DNA from: JBKECO01 sp047974745
GTDB taxonomy: Bacteria; Bacillota; Clostridia; Lachnospirales; Lachnospiraceae
Assembly: GCA_047974745.1 (NCBI GenBank)
Contig: JBKECO010000034.1
Location: 1 to 12,258, forward strand
Reading direction: 5' to 3'
Length of the DNA stretch: 12,258 bases
In this document: positions 8,567-12,258 of the stretch, in pieces
Layout: each line of letters opens with the position of its first letter
Position numbering within the stretch: the first letter of the stretch is position 1
Notes under the pieces: generated by a model
Database searches by the model: none
The model's input: only the letters and a program-made list of their open reading frames with translations
What the model was told of the DNA's origin: nothing
Position numbers and translations under genes: made by a program

Positions 8567-8612
8567 TAAACCAGGAAGGGATTGTCATTTTAGACAATCC
8601 CTTCCTGGTTTA
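8567..8612 (-). repeat. 20-bp perfect hairpin between binding-protein and DUF2291 genes
   Basis: Positions 8567-8586 and 8593-8612 are perfect reverse complements around a 6-base loop (8587-8592), giving a very stable stem including AACCAGGAAGGGATTGTC. In the minus-strand transcript it begins 12 bases after the stop codon of the binding protein gene and ends shortly before the ribosome binding site of the DUF2291 gene. There is no U-run after the stem, so it is not a classic terminator. Hairpins in this place in sugar ABC operons often protect the 3' end of the binding-protein message and lower downstream expression, so the binding protein is made in excess. That role is inferred. Confidence 0.8.
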
Positions 8613-8624
8613 CTTGTATGATAA

Positions 8625-9685
8625 TTACTCTGTATATACGAATGCTTTTAAATTATCAACATTGTCCGCTGTTATTGCCAGACAGTCAACCAGCTGTTTC
8701 TCATCTAATCCTGTCGTTCCATTCTTTAAATAATCATCTGCCTGCTGAACTGCCATTTCTGCAATAAGTGCACACTGTTGCAGAGCTGTACCTGTCATTT
8801 TACCTTCTTTAATCAGTGCAGCTGCTTCATCAGATCCATCAACACCAATTATTTTAATATCCGTTCTTCCTGCTGCTGAACAAGCCTCAGCTGCACCAAC
8901 GGCCATTGTGTCATTACCACAAATGATTCCGGTTATTTCAGGATTTGACTGTAAGATTGTTTCTGTTTTCTCATAACCTTCTGTCTGATCCCAGTTAACT
9001 GTTTGTGTTGCTACACACTCTAGTGTATCATATTGATCTATGACTTCATGGAAGGCAGATGAGCGAACACCAGCATTGGTATCAGATTCTTTACCCAGAA
9101 GTTCAGCATACTTTCCTTCTTCTCCCATTGCCTCGACCCATACTTCTGCAATTGCTTTTGCACCCTGATAATTATTTGCAACGATTTGAGATATTGCAAT
9201 TCCCTCTTGATTGATTTCTCGATCGATCAAGAGGGAATTGCAGCATCTACTGCTTTTTGTACAGCTTCAACTGTAGCATCTGCACCTGCATTGTCACAAA
9301 TAATTGCTGCCGCTTTATCAGCTATTGCACTTTCAAACAATTCCATCTGTTTTGTTGCATCATCATCATGCGAGGAAACTTTCACTTCATATCCTAATTG
9401 TTCTGCCATAGCAGATGCAGTGTCGGCTTCTGTTTTGAAAAACGGATTGGAATGTGATGGTGTGATAATATATATGATATTAGATCCACCTCCAGGCAAT
9501 GATTCTACAACTTCTGTTACAGCTTCTTCTGTTGTGGCAACTTCAGACTCACTAGTTGTTGTCTGTTGGCTCTCTGTAGTATCAGTTGCTGCTTCTGATG
9601 TCGTTGTTGTAGTAGTACTTCCACATCCAATCAGTAAGGATGCTACTACAGTTGTTCCCAACACTAACATTAATACCTTTTTCAT
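8625..9685 (-). pseudogene. rbsB: Ribose-type sugar-binding lipoprotein, split by a frameshift
   Basis: Extracellular sugar-binding lipoprotein of the RbsB type that would deliver substrate to the RbsA/RbsC importer. From ATG 9685 (AAGGAG upstream; an in-frame ATG at 9703 is less likely) come signal peptide, lipobox LLIGC with Cys21, a Ser/Thr/Glu-rich linker, then the binding fold starting at NIIYIITPSHSNPFF. The frame ends at TGA 9227-9229 after VDAAIPS. The rest continues in another frame from 9230 as LIDREINQEGIAISQIV, through VATQTVNWDQTEGYEK, GIICGNDTMAVGAAEA and KIIGVDGSD, to 8625. In E. coli RbsB four residues separate IP from DR, so a 4-base loss best explains the break. The downstream part has no ribosome binding site and no signal peptide, so a working protein is unlikely unless the lesion is a sequencing error. 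Together the parts give about 355 aa, a normal length. Confidence 0.85.
9195..9242. repeat. 17-bp perfect inverted repeat at the binding-protein frameshift
   Basis: TGCAATTCCCTCTTGAT (9195-9211) and ATCAAGAGGGAATTGCA (9226-9242) are exact reverse complements with a 14-base loop (9212-9225). The frameshift of the binding protein gene and its premature TGA (9227-9229) fall inside the right-hand arm. Confidence 0.9.
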
Positions 9686-9879
9686 TACATTTCTCCTTTT
9701 CATTCGTCTTTAGTAACTTTATAACTTTTTACAAATCCTCCCCAAAACTGCCTCTTGTCACACATTCCTCTGTGCTCATCTGAAAAATCACAATATTGCA
9801 TTCATGATTGCATTTATATACTGCCTTTTATCCTGCAGGAAACTCACAGGGAAATGTCAAATGTTAATATGTTTATTTT

Positions 9880-9908
9880 TGCATAGAAGCGAAATTATGG
9901 TTTGTCAA
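9880..9908 (-). promoter_or_regulatory. Possible promoter of the sugar operon
   Basis: On the minus strand a perfect TTGACA (9903-9908) is followed, after 17 bases, by TATGCA (9880-9885), a weak -10. An overlapping alternative -10 is CATAAT (9894-9899), without a good -35. Either would leave a leader of roughly 190 bases before the binding-protein start. Low confidence because the region is AT-rich. Confidence 0.25.
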
Positions 9909-10083
9909 ATAGGGTGAATTGTAAAGATTTAACTAGACTTGTATATATTTCACTATTTTCACACTGTATTTCAGCATTTTTTACATCTTATTCATACGAA
10001 TGAATTGCTTGTATTTATATTTAGTATAAATACTGCACAACTTAATTCATATATTTAATTCAGTATTTGTGACTTAATTGTCA

Positions 10084-10097
10084 ACTTAATATTAAGT
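10084..10097. promoter_or_regulatory. Perfect palindrome, candidate operator
   Basis: ACTTAATATTAAGT is a perfect 14-bp palindrome, with its half-site ACTTAAT repeated at 10040 and 10072. It lies about 400 bases upstream of the sugar-binding protein start. A regulator site is possible, but AT-rich DNA yields such palindromes by chance more readily. Confidence 0.3.
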
Positions 10098-10360
10098 ATC
10101 TATCATATTCATACAATTCAAAAACAACACCTGTTACTTATACGAGATAACTCATATTTACAAATAAAAAGAACCTCCTACTGCCATATAAATTATGGAA
10201 TGGAGATTCGAAAATATAATCCTGGAACGAAATTGTCGGTAATACATTTATAGCACTCCTTATAATGAGGATGATGAGGGGGACATTAATTCCACGAAAA
10301 TCCAAATTATTGGAGGACTATAGGATTGTGTACATGAAATAATCCGCAAATCAATGGCAA

Positions 10361-10376
10361 GGGTGTTTTGACACCC
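10361..10376 (-). terminator. Possible terminator after the glycosyltransferase gene
   Basis: On the minus strand, 19 bases past the glycosyltransferase stop codon, GGGTGT-CAAA-ACACCC forms a short GC-rich hairpin followed by TTGCCATTG. The stem is only 6 bp and the U-tract is poor, so termination is plausible but not certain. Confidence 0.4.
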
Positions 10377-10394
10377 CCTCCATATTTTCCGTAA

Positions 10395-11741
10395 TTACAC
10401 ATTACTTTTCAGATGGTCCACAATCCAACTAAAGCTTGGCAAGTATTTTAAGATATGAATCTGACCCGAATCAACTCCTTGAGATAGCAGGTCTGCTTTA
10501 ATTGACTCCGAGTTATTTTTTCCAACTATCAGAATCTCTTCATTTGTATAGAAATGATTTGTGTTGTCATTCAATGTGATTTGATGTTCAACTTGATCGC
10601 TTTTATTACTCAGATAGATTTTTTTAATAAAATCCAGCTCGGTTATTTCCTGAATGAAATATAATCGCCTTACATTACTTTTTCTCGTCAGTATGATAAA
10701 CTTTTGCCTTTTTAATATCAACTCCAGAAAATTGGTATATTCTCGCTCCAGTGATTCTTCAACTTTAGTAAATTCTGCTGCACCATTCGGATCAGACAGA
10801 TATTTCAGCACTTCCTTGTCCGCTTGTGATAGTGGTGTTTCTCTAAGCTCAATCGCAGCCATCTCCGGTTCAATGAGCTTTAAGAATTCTTTCCTGCCTT
10901 TCTCTGACATTCTTCTAAAATTCCAAAAATAGCTAGTCAGTTTATAGTGCTCTACAATATTTTTATTTTGTCCATCCAAAATACCGGCCAGCTGCATATT
11001 CCGATATAAAAATTCGTATTCGTCCATGATACAGCTTACTTTATCATTTGCTTTTACAGATGATTGATCGTTATCAATTCGATAAAAATAGCCGCATTCT
11101 TTTGTATAGATACATGTTTCGGCCAAAAGTCCAACCAGCAGGGAAAAGCTGGTATCTTGATAGGATGCCCCCGGTGTAGGGTTCAATTCAATTTTTTTGT
11201 CTGATAAAAAGCTTCTTTTATAGATACCAGACCAGATATGGACTGGGTCAAACAGTCTATAGGAAGGATCGTGATTCAAAAATAGCAATTTATCCATTTG
11301 ATTATCGGTTCTGGTCACTTTTTCATACACATGCTTTCCAAAAACTGTACCAAAATGCGTAAATCCACCTTTCACAAAATCCGGTCTGAACTGACTGGTA
11401 GCATTTTGGTCTCCTTGATTTGTTTTATCATATAAATTCTGAAAAAATTCATCTGATACTTTATCATCAGATTCCACAATCCCAATATACTCGCCCTTTG
11501 ATGCATGAATGCCAAGATTGACCTGATGTCCATAGCTCTTTTTTTCAGAATGCAAAAGAATCATCCTACTAATATCGTTCGCCATAAATTGGGAAATCAA
11601 TTGTAACGAGCCATCTGTAGAGCCAGCATCTACAAAAATTATTTCAATTTCCTGTAATGTCTGCCGTCTCACACTGTCAATGCACTCTTCTAAAAATTGA
11701 ATGGAATTTAGCAATGGAATTATAATTGATACTTTTATCAT
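10395..11741 (-). CDS. Family 2 glycosyltransferase
   Basis: Inverting GT-A glycosyltransferase that transfers a sugar from a nucleotide-sugar donor, likely to a surface polysaccharide or glycan. The N-terminal domain opens with KVSIIIPLLNSIQFLEECIDSV, has FVDAGSTDGS (Asp38) for nucleotide binding, and the metal-binding D-x-D-type motif VESDDK (Asp92/Asp93) preceded by NLGIHASKGEYIG. After about residue 230 the fold is not conserved. The C-terminal region (about 340-448) includes EEILIVGKNNSESIKADLLSQ, which vaguely resembles a Rossmann-like strand-helix and may be a separate domain. No membrane helices are seen, so it is probably cytoplasmic or membrane-associated. The ATG at 11741 lies 5 bases after the Smr gene stop, indicating translational coupling. 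The acceptor is unknown. Confidence 0.87.
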   Translation of the reverse strand: MIKVSIIIPLLNSIQFLEECIDSVRRQTLQEIEIIFVDAGSTDGSLQLISQFMANDISRMILLHSEKKSYGHQVNLGIHASKGEYIGIVESDDKVSDEFFQNLYDKTNQGDQNATSQFRPDFVKGGFTHFGTVFGKHVYEKVTRTDNQMDKLLFLNHDPSYRLFDPVHIWSGIYKRSFLSDKKIELNPTPGASYQDTSFSLLVGLLAETCIYTKECGYFYRIDNDQSSVKANDKVSCIMDEYEFLYRNMQLAGILDGQNKNIVEHYKLTSYFWNFRRMSEKGRKEFLKLIEPEMAAIELRETPLSQADKEVLKYLSDPNGAAEFTKVEESLEREYTNFLELILKRQKFIILTRKSNVRRLYFIQEITELDFIKKIYLSNKSDQVEHQITLNDNTNHFYTNEEILIVGKNNSESIKADLLSQGVDSGQIHILKYLPSFSWIVDHLKSNV

Positions 11742-11746
11742 TATCC

Positions 11747-12001
11747 CTACATCTCTCTTAATATCAGTTCTGTTATTCCTGGATTACTCCCTGATTCGAT
11801 TCTTTTAACTTTTTGCTCGCGATAGTATCCAAACTCTTCTCGCAACTCGCTTCGTATTCTTGTCCCACCATGGTAACCATGTATAATGCGGATTCGATAG
11901 GTTGAGTTGTCCACCTTTTTTAATATCTGATAAACTGATTTTATGGCCTCTTCAGTTGTTTTTCCATGTACATCGATTTCTATGATTGCTAATCCTGCCA
12001 T
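11747..12001 (-). CDS. Stand-alone Smr-domain protein
   Basis: An 84 aa protein consisting of little more than an Smr domain, the module found at the C-terminus of MutS2, where it acts as a nuclease or nucleic-acid-binding unit. The two family motifs are present: DVHGKT (10-15), and RIIHGYHGGT (38-47), a variant of the usual HGxGxG because His44 takes the place of one Gly. The C-terminal segment KVKRIESGSNPGITELIL has the family's final strand and the S-NPG feature. Short single-domain Smr proteins occur in Clostridia and their targets are unknown. The ATG at 12001 has a weak AAGG upstream, and an in-frame stop lies a few codons before it, so no earlier start is available. It is tightly linked to the downstream glycosyltransferase. 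Confidence 0.82.
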   Translation of the reverse strand: MAGLAIIEIDVHGKTTEEAIKSVYQILKKVDNSTYRIRIIHGYHGGTRIRSELREEFGYYREQKVKRIESGSNPGITELILREM

Positions 12002-12022
12002 GTTTTGCCTTGTATGATGTTT

Positions 12023-12040
12023 TCATAAGCAAAACACCAT
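12023..12040 (-). other. Five-codon leader reading frame before the Smr gene
   Basis: A good AAAGGAAG ribosome binding site on the minus strand precedes ATG 12040, which encodes only MVFCL before TGA at 12023-12025. The stop overlaps a second ATG (12026) in the pattern ATGA, opening another short out-of-frame reading frame across the Smr start. The stronger ribosome binding site therefore belongs to the leader, not to the Smr gene. It may be a translational leader or chance. Confidence 0.25.
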
Positions 12041-12098
12041 AACTTCCTTTCTTTTTAATATCGTGGTTATAATACTTTCAGATACTGTGGACTTTTGA

Positions 12099-12258
12099 TT
12101 TTTCCCTGTAGCTTTGACTACTCAACTGGAGTGTATTGCCGCTACCTTTATCTGAATTGTTTATAAGCTGGATGTGCCGGAGTTTCTCCTGAGTACTTAT
12201 TTCAATCAAGTCTACGATGATAATTGTTGGTGGATATCACGGTATCAGACTTTTAGAA
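12099..12258 (+). pseudogene. Possible protein remnant with an in-frame stop, running off the window
   Basis: On the plus strand a frame with protein-like composition runs to the right edge. ALTTQLECIAATFI is followed by TGA (12153-12155), then IVYKLDVPEFLLSTYFNQVY and further to the end of the window, including adjacent Trp residues. Part 2 alone is 34 open codons. No start with a ribosome binding site is visible, and I do not recognise the family. It could be the start of a gene broken by a nonsense codon, or noncoding DNA. The promoter of the Smr/glycosyltransferase pair should lie in the same stretch on the other strand; TATTATAA near 12067-12074 is a possible -10 there. Confidence 0.3.

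Larger units (their letters stand above)
9704..10394. other. AT-rich control region between sugar operon and glycosyltransferase
   Basis: No convincing gene is present on either strand. It must hold the promoter of the minus-strand sugar operon. Visible elements are: direct repeats ATTGCATT at 9795-9802 and 9807-9814; inverted repeat TTCAT/ATGAA at 9991-10004; inverted repeat AAATACTG (10028-10035) with CAGTATTT (10061-10068); ACTTAATT at 10040-10047 and 10072-10079; and a perfect 14-bp palindrome ACTTAATATTAAGT at 10084-10097. No regulator gene is present in the window. I saw no riboswitch and no clear catabolite (cre) site. Confidence 0.6.

Noticed and set aside
8567..8612. Hairpin as an ordinary intrinsic terminator
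   Set aside because: No run of U after the stem on the minus strand, and co-directional genes continue right after it.
9220..9245. Programmed ribosomal frameshift joining the two binding-protein parts
   Set aside because: A -1 shift would join the frames, but there is no slippery heptamer, and the hairpin begins before, not after, the shift site. Binding proteins of this family are not known to use recoding.
9186..9713. Plus-strand open frame of 175 codons opposite the binding protein
   Set aside because: Low-complexity Ser/Val/Ala/Thr-rich antisense shadow of the Ser/Thr-rich lipoprotein linker, with no own ribosome binding site.
10271..10342. Short plus-strand frame of 23 codons
   Set aside because: Too short, no homology recognised, poor ribosome binding site; chance is likely.
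9704..10394. Mobile-element remnant or CRISPR in the large intergenic region
   Set aside because: No regularly spaced repeats, no terminal inverted repeats with a target duplication, and no transposase-like coding seen.

Overview
The window looks like chromosomal DNA of a low-GC Firmicute, most likely a Lachnospiraceae-type gut Clostridium. This is an inference from strong AGGAGG-type ribosome binding sites, AT-rich intergenic DNA, lipoprotein signal peptides on the sugar-binding proteins, and a YczE membrane protein fused to a cytidylate-kinase-like domain. No RNA genes, CRISPR arrays or intact mobile elements were seen.

Layout. (1) Positions 1-3140, plus strand: a sensor histidine kinase whose 5' half is broken by in-frame stops, then an ABC ATPase and an overlapping ABC-2 type permease. 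This is a typical two-component/efflux cluster; the response regulator is probably to the left of the window. (2) Positions 3130-9685, minus strand: a ribose-type sugar uptake operon in the order binding protein (frameshifted), DUF2291 lipoprotein, RbsA-type double ATPase, RbsC-type permease, ribokinase, then the YczE/kinase fusion, which appears to have lost the middle of its kinase domain. The operon converges tail-to-tail with the ABC permease, with an 11-base overlap. (3) Positions 9686-10394: a long AT-rich control region with palindromes and repeated boxes. (4) Positions 10395-12001, minus strand: a stand-alone Smr-domain gene followed 5 bases later by a family 2 glycosyltransferase. (5) Positions 12002-12258: a leader region, and on the plus strand a possible protein remnant with an in-frame stop.

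How the genes work together: the binding protein would deliver a pentose such as ribose to the RbsA/RbsC importer, and ribokinase would phosphorylate it inside the cell. The RbsA, RbsC and ribokinase genes read as intact, but the binding protein gene is split by a frameshift lying exactly inside a perfect 17-bp inverted repeat. That arrangement suggests a template-switch (quasipalindrome) mutation.

The recurring theme is damage. Three genes show lesions (kinase 5' half, binding protein, cytidylate-kinase domain) and a fourth possible remnant lies at the right edge. Either this locus is decaying in this strain or the assembly carries local errors. I found no convincing wholly new system; the most interesting signals are the hairpin-associated frameshift, the internally deleted fusion kinase and the long hairpin inside the sugar operon.
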